From: VAZQ01 sp963816745
GTDB taxonomy: Bacteria; Pseudomonadota; Alphaproteobacteria; Rhizobiales; Xanthobacteraceae
NCBI GenBank assembly: GCA_963816745.1
Contig: CAWFLQ010000004.1
Location: forward strand, 367,707 to 431,706
Reading direction: 5' to 3'
DNA: 64,000 nucleotides
Made by a program: the position numbers and the translations under genes
The notes under the pieces: model-generated
Databases searched by the model: none
Seen by the model: the letters and a program-made list of their open reading frames with translations, nothing else
Told to the model about the DNA's origin: nothing
Shown here: piece after piece, positions 47,618-56,837 of the stretch
Layout of the letters: each line of letters opens with the position of its first letter
Position numbering within the stretch: the stretch's first letter is position 1

Positions 47618-49285
47618 CGCAAACCAATCCGATCACGGTCGAGGTCGTGCGCAACGCCATCAACGCCTATGCCGACGAGATGGCGACGGCGTTGTGCAAG
47701 TCCGCCTACAACATGATGATCTACGAGGTGCGCGACTTCTGCTGCGGGCTCATCGACGCCGAAGGCCGCATGATCTCGCAGAACAAGGGCGGGCTGCCGA
47801 TCTTCCTCGCCGATCTCGGCATCGCGGTGAAGGACGGCATCGCGCGCTACGGGCTCGACGGCTTCGCGCCCGGCGACGTCGTGATCATGAACCACGGCCT
47901 CGTCTGCGGGCAGCACCTCAACAACGTGGTGATCTACGCACCCTGCTTCCACGACGGCAAGGTCGTGGCGTTCGCGGCGAGCCGCGCCCATTGGGTCGAT
48001 ATCGGCGGCATGCGGGTCGGCTTCGGCTCGGTCGAGACCACGGAAATCTACCAGGAGGGGCTGCAGTTCCGCTCGCTCAAGATCTACGACGCCGGCAAGC
48101 GCAACGACACGCTCTGGCAGATCATCAACGACAATCTGCGTTTTCCGGAGGCCGCGCTGGGCGATCTGCGCGCGCAGGTCGCCTGCTGCCAGCTCGGTGT
48201 GCGGCGCTTCGGCGAGCTCATCAAGCGCTACGGGCAGGCCACGGTCGAAACCTGCATCGCGGCGGTCTGGGACGCCACCGACCGCGAGGTGCGCGCCTTC
48301 GTCGCGAAAATTCCCGACGGCACCTACGAGGCCGAGAGCTTCCTCGACAATGACGGCCGCAGCCTCGACGTGAAGCTGCGCATCAAGGTGAAGGTGGTGA
48401 TCGCCGGCGAGCGCATGATGGTCGATTTCTCCGAGATCAACGATCAGGTGCCCGGCCCGATCAATTCCGGCTATTCCGGCGGGCTCGCCGCGGCGCGCGT
48501 CGCGTTCAAGAACCTGACGCAGCCGGAAGCCCCGGTGAACGAAGGCTGCTTTCGCGCGCTGGAGCTCATCCTGCCCGAGGGCAAGATCCTCAATGCCAAG
48601 TGGCCGGCGGCGCTCGGCCTCTGGAGCATTCCGCTGCCGACCGTGATCGACACCATCCTCAAGGCGCTGGCGGTCGGCGTTGCCCGACCGTATCCCCGCC
48701 GCGCACAAGGGCGACATGGGCGGTTGCTCGATCGGCGGCTTCCGGCCGGACGGGCGGCGCTTCTTGTTGATGAACATCTTCGGCGGCGGCTGGGGCGGAC
48801 GTCCGCACGAGGACGGCGAGTCCGCCTCGGTGTCGATCTGCCAGGGCGACGTGCGCAGCGCCCCGATCGAGCTGCAGGAGATCCAGTATCCGTTCCTGAT
48901 CGAGAAGTTTGCGCTGCGCACGGACTCCGGCGGCGCCGGGGAGCATCGCGGCGGGCTCGGCGTCGATCTGACGTATCGCGCGTTGCAGAAGTGCGTCGCC
49001 AACGTGAACAACGAGCGCACGCAGGATCCGCCCTGGGGCCTTGCCGGCGGCAAGCCCGCGGCCGTGAACGAGGCGGTTCTGATCCGGCACGGTGGAGGCG
49101 AACAAAAACTCCGCAAGGCGACCGGCCTGCAGCTCGAGCCCGGCGACCGGCTCACCTTCGGCACGGCCGGAGGCGGCGGTTGGGGCGATCCGCGCAAACG
49201 TAGCCGCGAGGAGATCGAGCGGGACATCGCCGCCGGCTATATTTCGCCGGACGCGGCGCGGCGCGACTATGGCTATACGGGGTAA
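47614..49285 (+). CDS. hyuB: Hydantoinase HyuB family subunit (1 frame break)
   Basis: This subunit of about 556 residues partners HyuA. Family features are ITVEVVRNAINAYADEMATA, SAYNMMIYEVRDFCCGLIDA, GDVVIMNHGLVCGQHLNNVV, FHDGKVVAFAASRAHWVDIG and, near the end, TDSGGAGEHRGGLGVDLTYR and FGTAGGGGWGDPRKRS. One extra base near 48675 shifts the frame before PDRIPAAHKGDMGGCSIGGF; the total length fits the family. The start overlaps hyuA and the M24-like gene follows by 6 bp, so these are one operon. Confidence 0.9.
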
Positions 49286-49291
49286 GGCGTC

Positions 49292-50383
49292 ATGCTGGCA
49301 GACGAACGACGCCGACGTTTGCTCGATGCGATGGCGGAGGCCGGCATCGCCGAGATGGTGCTCTACGGCAATGCCTGGCAGGGCGACTATCTGCGCTATG
49401 CCGCCGATTTCGGGATTCTCGAAGGCCACGGCATCGCGGTCGTGTCGGCTGACGGCACGACCGAGCTTTATCTCGACAGCGTGACCGAAGCCGAGCGCGC
49501 CGAGGCGGAGGTGCCGGGCGCAAAGATTCATATTGCCACGGACATCGCCCGCGCCGTCGGCGCGCGGCTCGACCGCGTGGCCAATCATCGCCTTGCCGCG
49601 GCGCCGCGACGTTTCCTCCCGAATTGGCTCGCCGACACGAGCCGCAGCTTCGCGCTCGAGGACGGCACGGCGCTGCTCGACAGGCTGATGATGCACAAGC
49701 TGCCGGCTGAGATCGCGGTGCTGCGGCGCGCCGCGCAGATGGCCGACGACGCCTATGCGGTGTTCCGGCAGGCGGTGAAGCCGGGCCGCCGGCAATACGA
49801 GCTGGTGGCCGACATCGAGGCTTATCTGCGCGGACGCGGATGCCCGGACAATTTCATGATCATCGGTTCCGGCGGCAAGGACGTGCTCGGCATGACGCCG
49901 CCGTCGGAACGCCGCATCGCGCCCGGCGACCTCGTGACGACGGAGCTGACGCCCGCCGTCGAGGGTTACTTCGTCCAGATTTGCCGCACGCTGGTCGTCG
50001 GCAAGGCGAGCGACGCGCAGCGCCGCGCCTTCGACTTGTTCCGGGAGGCGCTGGAAGCCGGCATTGCGGCAGTGCGCCCCGGCGCCACCGCCGGCGATGT
50101 CGCGCGCGCCGAGAACGATGTCTTTCGCAAGTATGGACTCGGCGACTACACCACCAGCAAGTGGACGCGCGTGCGCGGCCACGGGCTCGGTCTGTTCTGC
50201 GATTCCAAGCCGCATCTGCTGGAGGATGTCGAGACGCCGCTGGTGCCGGGCATGGCGCTGATCGTGCACCCCAACACCTATCATCCCGAGGCCGGCTATC
50301 TCGTGCTCGGCGACGCGCTGGTGGTGACGGAGCAGGGCGCCGAGGTGCTGTGCAAGACGCCACGCGAGCTGTTCGAGGTATGA
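49292..50383 (+). CDS. M24/creatinase-fold protein with lost metal ligands
   Basis: The intact 363-residue protein has an N-terminal creatinase-like domain (GIAEMVLYGNAWQGDYLRYA) and a pita-bread M24 domain (EIAVLRRAAQMADDAYAVFR, RRIAPGDLVTTELTPAVEGY, TRVRGHGLGLFCDSKPHLLE). The five metal ligands of aminopeptidase P (Asp, Asp, His, Glu, Glu) read here as Glu218, Gln229, His297, His326 and Gly340, so only the His is kept. Creatinase itself is a metal-free M24 relative, so a non-metal hydrolase acting on a small amide is plausible. Position after hyuAB suggests it processes the hydantoinase product or substrate. Confidence 0.85.
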   Translation: MLADERRRRLLDAMAEAGIAEMVLYGNAWQGDYLRYAADFGILEGHGIAVVSADGTTELYLDSVTEAERAEAEVPGAKIHIATDIARAVGARLDRVANHRLAAAPRRFLPNWLADTSRSFALEDGTALLDRLMMHKLPAEIAVLRRAAQMADDAYAVFRQAVKPGRRQYELVADIEAYLRGRGCPDNFMIIGSGGKDVLGMTPPSERRIAPGDLVTTELTPAVEGYFVQICRTLVVGKASDAQRRAFDLFREALEAGIAAVRPGATAGDVARAENDVFRKYGLGDYTTSKWTRVRGHGLGLFCDSKPHLLEDVETPLVPGMALIVHPNTYHPEAGYLVLGDALVVTEQGAEVLCKTPRELFEV

Positions 50384-50390
50384 GGCTTCG

Positions 50391-51433
50391 ATGCGACGCG
50401 GCCTGATCTCGCGCTCCCTGACGGAGCTGCCCGACGCGGCGCTCGACGCGCGCCTCGCGCGGCTGCGCGCCGCCATGGCCGAGGCGCGGCTCGATGCATT
50501 GCTGGTCTACACCAACAATACCCGCGCCGCCGGGGTGTCCTGGCTCATCGGCTTCGTGCCGTATTGGTCGGAAGCGCTGCTGGTGGTGCCGCGCGAACGA
50601 GAGCCGGTGCTCGTGGTCGCGCTCACTTATCGCGTCAAGAGCTGGATCGAGCGCACCAGCCGCGTGGCCGACGTGATCCACACCCCGCGCATCGGGCTCG
50701 AGGCCGCGCGCATGATCGCGGCAACGCAGGCCGATGCCGCGGTCGGGATCGCCGATCTCGACGGGCTCTCCGCGGGCATCGTCGACGATCTGCGTGAAGG
50801 CGGCCCGCGCCTGATCCTGAGCGACGCGAGCGCGCCGTTCGCACGGCTGCGCGCCGAGGCCGATCCGGCGGAGATTGCCCTCGCCGTGAAGGCCGCGACG
50901 ATCGCGCAAGCGGCGCTGGCCCCGCGACCCGGCGCAGGTTTGGGAGAGATGACCGCCGCCGTCGAAGCCCGGGCGCGCCTGCTCGGTGCCGAGGAGGTCT
51001 ACGTCGCCGCTGCTCCCGATCTCGCGCACGACCGTCGTTTGCGGCGCATCGAGGGCGGGGCGACGTTGGGGGACGACTTCGCGCTGCGCGCGACCGTGGC
51101 CTACAAAGGCGCGTGGGTCCGCCTGGTGCGCACGTTCGGGTCGGCGAGCGCCGCGGCGACGGAGGCCGCCGCGCGGTTCGCGCGGCGGTGGCGCAGCTTC
51201 CGGACGCGCGCGGCTTCGCCGGGTTTTCATCCTGGCTGGTCGAGGGCTGCCGGATCGCACAGCCGCTGGAGCCGTTGATGGGATCGCGTGTCGGCGATCC
51301 CAATCCGCCGACGCCGCGCGCGCTGGTGTCGGTGCAGGCGTGCCTGGAGATCGACGGCCGGCCCGTGCTGCTCGGGGCGCCCGCCTTGCTCGGCGGTCGC
51401 GGAGAGGCGGCGAGCCTGCTCGTTCAACCTTAG
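50391..51433 (+). CDS. Second M24/creatinase-fold protein, degenerate (1 frame break)
   Basis: Of about 347 residues, the N-terminal creatinase-type domain is clear (LDALLVYTNNTRAAGVSWLI, GFVPYWSEALLVVPREREPV, TYRVKSWIERTSRVADVIHT). The C-terminal half keeps the pita-bread topology (DPAEIALAVKAATIAQAALA, GAGLGEMTAAVEARARLLGA) but shows no metal ligands. The frame shifts once near 51183, then ends FSSWLVEGCRIAQPLEPL and CLEIDGRPVLLGAPALLGG. It starts 7 bp after the first M24-like gene. Two adjacent members, one even more degenerate, suggest a heteromeric complex. Confidence 0.8.
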
Positions 51434-51446
51434 GCCTGACTGTTCG

Positions 51447-52061
51447 TCAGGCGCTCTTCGGGGTGCCGGACGCCGTCGGCGCTGCCGCCTCGCCGCGCGC
51501 GTGCAACGCCATCGCAATCAGCGATGTGCCGCCGAACAGCATGTTGATGCCGACCAGCAGTCCGAGCGCCCAGGCCGCCGTTCCGGGAAGCCCGGTCCAG
51601 ATCAAGGCCGCCAGAATGAGGTCGATGATGCCGCTCACCAGCATCCAGACCCATCGGCTGGAAAGGTCCTTCTTGTGCTCGAACGCATACATGATCGAGG
51701 CGACGCCCTCGATGATGAAGAACACGATCAGCAGCAGCGTCAGCGAGACGACGCCGCTGACCGGCCAGAGCAGCAGCACGATCCCGGCGGCCGTGGCGAG
51801 CACGGCTGACACGAGCGCCCACCAGAATCCCGGTGCGTGGCGCGCCCAGAAGGTGGTGACCAGGCCGACGACGCCGCTGACGAGGAACAGCCAGCCCAGG
51901 ATGATGGTGACGGCGATGCTGGCGGCCATCGGGATCAGGATCGCCAGGATGCCGAGCACGACGAGGACGATGCCCTCGATCAGGAACAGCTTCCAATGCT
52001 CACGGACCGCTTGCGCGAGCGCCTGTTGCATATGTTGAACGTCGCCCGGATTGATCGACAT
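51447..52061 (-). CDS. HdeD family acid-resistance membrane protein
   Basis: This 204-residue inner-membrane protein of the HdeD/DUF308 family has six hydrophobic helices in the repeated-hairpin pattern, e.g. KLFLIEGIVLVVLGILAILI, IILGWLFLVSGVVGLVTTFW, GFWWALVSAVLATAAGIVLL and WVWMLVSGIIDLILAALIWT. The function is unproven in this clade; the E. coli member is linked to acid tolerance at high cell density. The gene is convergent with the M24-like gene and stands alone. Confidence 0.9.
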   Translation of the reverse strand: MSINPGDVQHMQQALAQAVREHWKLFLIEGIVLVVLGILAILIPMAASIAVTIILGWLFLVSGVVGLVTTFWARHAPGFWWALVSAVLATAAGIVLLLWPVSGVVSLTLLLIVFFIIEGVASIMYAFEHKKDLSSRWVWMLVSGIIDLILAALIWTGLPGTAAWALGLLVGINMLFGGTSLIAMALHARGEAAAPTASGTPKSA

Positions 52062-52324
52062 GTCAGATATCCCTCGCCCTTGTGTGAAATACGCCGGAAA
52101 ATTCCAACATGACTACGACTCGCCAAATATTACTCGCCCGGCCGCATGACCGTGACATAAATCCGGCCAGCGGGCGGATCACCGAATCAGCCACGTGGAG
52201 CGCGGCCGATTAAATTCCTATAAACGGGGATGGCAAGCTGCAACGCTGCTCGGCGAAGAAAACATGGCAGCATTCAGCGATAAAGTTATCGGTGCGCGAG
52301 GTCGGTCACGACGCGGCGGGCGTC
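52062..52324. other. Intergenic region upstream of hdeD-like gene
   Basis: This 263-bp AT-richer stretch lies before the HdeD start. I see no coding potential, tRNA or long palindrome. It must contain the HdeD promoter. Confidence 0.4.
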
Positions 52325-52456
52325 TCACTTGAACAAATAGACAATGTCATAGGCCAGAGCGCCGATGACGCAGGCCGCAATCGCGCTCCACAGGATGCCC
52401 AGCAGCAACACCCTGTTCGCGCGCTCGACGAGATGCTTGTCGACCAGATGGGCCAT
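52325..52456 (-). CDS. Small single-span membrane protein, 43 residues
   Basis: The start MAHLVDKHLVERANRVLLLG leads into one hydrophobic helix (WSAIAACVIGALAYDIVYLF). A basic/polar N-terminus suggests an N-in orientation. AAGAGG lies upstream of the ATG. A longer in-frame start would add 32 unlike residues. I do not know its function; tiny one-helix proteins of this kind are common in Hyphomicrobiales. Confidence 0.6.
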   Translation of the reverse strand: MAHLVDKHLVERANRVLLLGILWSAIAACVIGALAYDIVYLFK

Positions 52457-52589
52457 GGTCGGCCTCTTCGAGTCGCCCCCGACCCGTGTGACGATCCTTA
52501 AAGACCTATTGGGCGGCGTAGCCAAGACCACGACGGCACAGCAGGGTTGCAACCTACGCGTGGCTGGAACTCTCGTTTACGCGTGGTTT

Positions 52590-52706
52590 ATGTCGTCATC
52601 ACGTTATTCCTGCGAAGTGACGACAGTTTACCGCGAGAAATGCGTCAAATGCGAATTGACGACGGTAGTCCGTGGCCTTCGTGACACCTCTTGCCCCGGT
52701 TGCTAG
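52590..52706 (+). CDS. Possible 38-residue zinc-ribbon-like peptide
   Basis: The frame beginning MSSSRYSCEVTTVYREKC and ending RDTSCPGC contains two CxxC pairs (CVKC and CPGC) spaced 13 residues apart, as in a zinc ribbon. No clear ribosome site is visible. It could be chance, but the cysteine spacing in so short a frame is notable. It lies just before the amidohydrolase start. Confidence 0.3.
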   Translation: MSSSRYSCEVTTVYREKCVKCELTTVVRGLRDTSCPGC

Positions 52707-52744
52707 GAAGCGTGATCAACAAATGCGAGCGGGGGAAGCACGTC

Positions 52745-53710
52745 ATGCTGCCGAAGCTGAAATGTCCGGTGATCGCGCTCGAGGAGCACTATTGGGACAA
52801 GGAGATCGCGGCGCAATTCGTCGGCGCCGAAGGCACCCGCGATCCGAAAATGCTCGAGCGCCTCTACGACCTCGGCGAGCTGCGCCTGAAGGAGATGGAC
52901 GAGGCCGGCATCGACATGCAGATCCTCTCCCATGGCGCGCCCTCGGCGCAGAAGCTCTCGGGCTCCGACGCGGTCGACATCACGCGGCGCGCCAATGACC
53001 GGCTCAATGCCGTCGTCGCCGCCAATCCCAAGCGCTTCGCCGCCTTCGCCGCGCTGCCGACGATCGACCCGAAAGCCTCCGCCGACGAGCTCGAGCGCAC
53101 CACCAAGCTCGGCTTCAAGGGCGCCATGATCCACGGCCTCGCCAACGGCGTCTTTCTCGACGACAAGCGCTTCTGGCCGATCTACGAGCGCGCTCAGGCG
53201 CTCGATGTGCCGATCTACCTGCATCCGTCGGTGCCGATGCCGGCGGTGATGGAGGCCTACTACCAGGACTACGCCAAGGACTTCCCGATGGTGGTGCGCG
53301 CGGCCTGGGGCTACACGGTGGAGACCGCGACGCAGGCCATTCGCCTGGTGCTCAGCGGGGCGTTCGACGCCTATCCCCGGCTCAAGATCGTGCTCGGGCA
53401 CCTCGGCGAGACGCTGCCGTTCCTGGTCTGGCGCGTCGACCAGGCGCTCGCCCGCCCGGGCGCCGCCAAGCCGATGAGCTTCCGCGATATCTTCTGCGGC
53501 CACTTCTACATCACCACCAGCGGCAACTTCTCCAACCCGGCGCTGCTGTGCTGCGTGATGGAGATGGGTATCGACCGGATCCTGTTCGCGGTCGATTGGC
53601 CGTTCGTCGCCAACAAGCCGGCGGTGCAATGGATGGAGACCGTGCCGCTGTGCGACGAGGACCGCATCAAGATTCTGAGCGGCAACGCCCAGAAGCTGTT
53701 CCGACTGTAG
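52745..53710 (+). CDS. Amidohydrolase family decarboxylase (gamma-resorcylate decarboxylase/ACMSD-like)
   Basis: This intact 321-residue TIM-barrel metalloprotein has putative ligands Glu in VIALEEHYWDKEIAAQF, His in DVPIYLHPSVPMPAVMEAYY, His in LKIVLGHLGETLPFLVWRVD and Asp in RILFAVDWPFVANKPAVQWM. The N-terminal Glu in place of the usual HxH is characteristic of gamma-resorcylate and 2,3-dihydroxybenzoate decarboxylases. A non-oxidative aromatic acid decarboxylase is therefore the best guess. GGGGGA lies upstream of the chosen ATG, 18 codons inside the longest frame. It is convergent with the Pro-rich protein gene. Confidence 0.88.
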   Translation: MLPKLKCPVIALEEHYWDKEIAAQFVGAEGTRDPKMLERLYDLGELRLKEMDEAGIDMQILSHGAPSAQKLSGSDAVDITRRANDRLNAVVAANPKRFAAFAALPTIDPKASADELERTTKLGFKGAMIHGLANGVFLDDKRFWPIYERAQALDVPIYLHPSVPMPAVMEAYYQDYAKDFPMVVRAAWGYTVETATQAIRLVLSGAFDAYPRLKIVLGHLGETLPFLVWRVDQALARPGAAKPMSFRDIFCGHFYITTSGNFSNPALLCCVMEMGIDRILFAVDWPFVANKPAVQWMETVPLCDEDRIKILSGNAQKLFRL

Positions 53711-53722
53711 ACCGCGCCGCGT

Positions 53723-54659
53723 CTAACCGCCGAATTGCGAGTTCGAGCGCGGGTAGGGCTGCCCGAAGGGATCGTTCTGCGACGGCCGCTGCGCCGGCTG
53801 GCGCGGCGCATATTGCTGCGGCGGGTATTGCTGCTGCCAGTTCTGCTGTTGCTGCCAGCTTGGCCCTGCTGCAATTTGTTGCGTCGGCGCGGCGACGCGC
53901 GGCTTAGGCGCCGGCGGCGCGCGGCGCGCGAACCACTGGCTTCGCCTTGCGCTCGGCCGGGGCGGCCGCGGGCTTGGCCGGAGCTACCGCGCCTGACGGG
54001 AGGACAGGCACCGGCGCTTCGATCTGCTGTCGGTCTTGCTTCGGTCTTGGCGGCGTCGCCGTCGCCAGCGTCGTTCTTCACGGCGTCGCTTTTGGGGGCA
54101 TCGGTCTCGGTCGCGTTCGCCGGCGCAGGCGGGGCTGGCTCGGCCGCGGCCGGCGGTTCGTCCGGCGCGATCAGGGGCGGCTGCTCGTCCCGGCCCGGTG
54201 TGCGGGCGTCCGAGGCGGGCGGCAATGCGCCGGTCTCGCGCGGCTCGTCGGCGGGAGCAGGGGTGGCCTCGGGCCGCCGAGCGTCTCCCGTCTGTATTGC
54301 ACTCGGAAATTCTGTGGAATCCGAGATCGGCGGCCGGTGCCGGCAGGTCCGCCGGCGGCGTGGCCGCAATCTCGGAAGCCGCACTCGCGGCCGGTGCGGC
54401 GTCCGCGCGGTGGGTCGGCAGCCGGCTGCGCCGAGCCGTCGGATTTGCGCGCCAGCTCTTCGAACCTCCGCGCGCTCTCGGGATCGTAGAACTGGTTCCA
54501 GTCCGAGCGGTCGTCGAAGGCCAGGTTGCGGGAGGTTTCGAGCGGCCCCGGCTTTGCCTGATGCGTCAGCCGCGTTGCCGTGAACAGCCCAAGCGTCGTC
54601 ACGGCGAGCATCGAGGTTGCCAGGATCGCGCCGATGGCGAAGCGGAGATCAGGCAGCAT
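53723..54659 (-). CDS. Pro/Ala-rich membrane-anchored hypothetical protein (several frame breaks)
   Basis: The N-terminus MLPDLRFAIGAILATSMLAV is one signal-anchor helix followed by LAFDDRSDWNQFYDPESARR. After that the sequence becomes low-complexity: a long Pro/Ala/Glu/Asp stretch (APADEPRETGALPPASDART, APDEPPAAAEPAPPAPANAT) in a second frame, then a Gln-rich end (QQQQNWQQQYPPQQYAPRQP and GQPYPRSNSQFGG) in another. Such tails are typical of periplasm-spanning linkers in Hyphomicrobiales hypothetical proteins. No enzymatic domain is seen. Breaks lie near 54410, 54350, 54045, 53915 and 53830. Confidence 0.6.
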
Positions 54660-54954
54660 TCGTCTTCACCGTCCCACGCCCGGCTTGCCTCGCACGACAG
54701 GCGAGACGCGACCGGGCGATTGCAGGCAGGACGCCGCACGGCGCCGCCCCCCGACGTCGATTCGGTCATGCATAGCTGAGTCGACGCGAGGCGGCGAACA
54801 AAAGCCGTGCGCGATCATGGCCTTGCGCGGCCGGCGGCGGAAAGCCGCAGGCACATAGGATAAGATGCCCGTGGCTTGGCCGCGAGATTGCCGGTGGCGG
54901 CCCGGCATTGTATGGGGACGGCCGCGCGGGCGTCGCCGCCGGCCCCCGCGCATC

Positions 54955-55030
54955 GGGCCCGTAGCTCAATGGTTAGAGCCGACCGCTCATAACGGTCTGG
55001 TTGGAGGTTCGAGTCCTCCCGGGCCCACCA
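54955..55030 (+). tRNA. tRNA with CAU anticodon (tRNA-Ile2 or tRNA-Met)
   Basis: A complete 76-nt cloverleaf is visible. The acceptor stem is GGGCCCG/CGGGCCC with encoded ACCA, followed by the D arm GCTCAATGGTTAGAGC. The anticodon stem GACCG/CGGTC encloses the loop CTCATAA (anticodon CAU), and the T arm is GGAGG-TTCGAGT-CCTCC. The GTAGCTCAATGGTTAGAGC and terminal pattern are closer to the lysidine-modified Ile2 tRNA than to initiator or elongator Met tRNAs, but automatic tools often call these Met. The serine recombinase gene begins 208 bp downstream. Confidence 0.95.
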
Positions 55031-55237
55031 CGCAGTCTCGCGAATTTGCGGAATGTTCCTGGACATTGCGCCAAATGGCCCCGAATTGGCGGGCTTTGCC
55101 GTGGTGCGATCGGTCTCTGCAGACGGCTGAATTCCGGCGCGGAGGCGATTTCGGCCGCGTTTGTCTCTGGCCTTGAAATCCGGTTCCCGGCAACGGAGAC
55201 CGTGTCAAGCAGAGACGCGGTTCGAATGCGGCGACGA

Positions 55238-56837
55238 TTACGAGTTGAAGCCGAGCATCTGCGCGTTGGCGAGACCATTCGGCCGGCACATCGCGCAGCC
55301 GGGCAACGCCCATGCCGTGCGGAAGCCGACCATCGATGGCAGCCTTGACGAGGTCGGGCGCGAGGAAGGCAAGCGAGATCGTCATGTTGACCTTGCCGCA
55401 CGCTGCATCCTCTCGCGGTCTGCGATGCTTTCGACGTTCGCAGTCGGATCGGTGATGAGCTCATTGAGCCATCGGCGCCCCCGCGCAATCGATGCGACCA
55501 AGGTCGCGCGGTTCTCGGAACGGATCGGACGGAGCGTTTGAGGCTGGATCGGAGTCAGGCAGAAGAATCTCACGGCGTCGCGTTGGATGGTGTCTTGTGC
55601 CACGGCACATCGAAGCACGTTGCGGCTCTTTCGCTTCCGCTTTGATCTGACACCTTTGCGTTGGCCAGTTCGATGACCAGCTGATCCGAGTTGGACCTCG
55701 ACGCGCGCGACGTGGGCGCTGATGAGGTGCGGTCCGTCGATCGGCGCCGCTGGTTTGAGATGATCCCGAACCGACCTTGATGACGAGCGCCTCGATCTCG
55801 GCTGCCGGCACCCGGCGCACGATCCGGCGCGCTCAGGGCGGCCCTGCAGCAGGGCAGATGAGAGATAGTACCGATACTTGATGCCGCGCTTTCGCGCATG
55901 GCTCGGTGTCATCCGATTGCCTCGGTCATCGAAGATGCGACCGACCAACAGGGCCTCTGACTTCATCCTCGTAGCTTTATGATTGCTCACCTGTTCGCTC
56001 AGCTTGGCCTGGACGGCTTCGAACAGCTCCCGATCGACAATGGCAGGCTGCTCGCCTGCCAGGACCTCACCCTTGAAGACCACCTCGCCAATGTAAAACC
56101 GATTGCGAAGCAGATGGGCGAGTGGACCCGCGTGTGAACGGGATGCCACCGACGGTTTCGCCGGTCTTCAGAGTCCGCACCTTGGTGACGATGCCTCGTT
56201 TGCGCAGGTCGGCCATCAGCAGGTTGAGGCTGCCGAGCTTGAGATAGCTGCGGAAGATGGTCGCGGACCCGTTCGGCCTCGGCTTCATTGACGGTTATCT
56301 TGCGGTCCTTCGTGTCGTAGCCAAGCGGCGCCATGCCGCCGACCCAGAGCCCCTTGCGTTTGGAGGCGGCGATCTTGTCCCGGATGCGCTCGGAGGTGAC
56401 CTCGCGCTCGAATTGGGCAAACGACAGCAGCACGTTGAGGGTCAGCCGGCCCATCGAGGTGGTGGTGTTGAACTGCTGGGTGACCGAGACGAACGACACA
56501 TTGTGCTTGTCGAACAGTTCGACCAGCTTGGCGAAGTCCGCCAGCGAGCGGGTCAGGCGGTCGACCTTGTAGACGACGATCACGTCGATCTTGCCGGCTC
56601 CGCACATCCTCCAGGAGCCGCTGCAGGGCAGGGCGGTCGGTGTTGCCGCCCGAGAAGCCGCCATCGTCGTATTTGGCTCGCAGCAGCGTCCATCCGGCAT
56701 GCGCTTGGCTGCGGATATAGGCCTGTGAGGCATCATACTGGGCGTCGAGCGAATTGAAGTCCTGCTCGAGCCCCTGGTCGGTGGAGACGCGGGTATAGAT
56801 CGCGCAGCGAACCGGCTTGGCTGACCCTAGTCTTCAT
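55238..56837 (-). pseudogene. Large serine recombinase (resolvase/recombinase family), frame broken about 6 times
   Basis: Joined frames give about 530 residues. The N-terminal resolvase domain has the catalytic Ser in KPVRCAIYTRVSTDQGLEQD, then GAGKIDVIVVYKVDRLTRSL and FVSVTQQFNTTTSMGRLTLN. The recombinase domain includes GGMAPLGYDTKDRKITVNEA and NRFYIGEVVFKGEVLAGEQP. A zinc-ribbon and helical tail follow, and the C-terminus NMTISLAFLAPDLVKAAIDG to VARLRDVPAEWSRQ is a family hallmark. The proposed stop at 55238 requires one extra base near 55260. It overlaps the DUF2924 gene by 4 bp. The large-serine family integrates phages and islands, so this is the likely integrase of the accessory region beside the tRNA. 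Confidence 0.85.

Noticed and set aside
45472..49227. 1,251-residue open frame on the minus strand
   Set aside because: It is the reverse-strand shadow of hyuA/hyuB in GC-rich DNA; composition is His/Asp/Arg-rich with no family motif, while the plus strand carries clear HyuA/HyuB motifs.
54955..55240. Direct repeat of the tRNA 3' end as attL/attR within the window
   Set aside because: No second copy of the T-arm/acceptor sequence was found between 55.1 and 64 kb by eye; serine recombinases also need not use tRNA sites.
54815..55385. Minus-strand frames reading WAREDSNLQPDRYERSAL and GPGGLEPPTRPL
   Set aside because: These are the well-known spurious translations of the antisense strand of a tRNA gene; they overlap the tRNA at 54955-55030.
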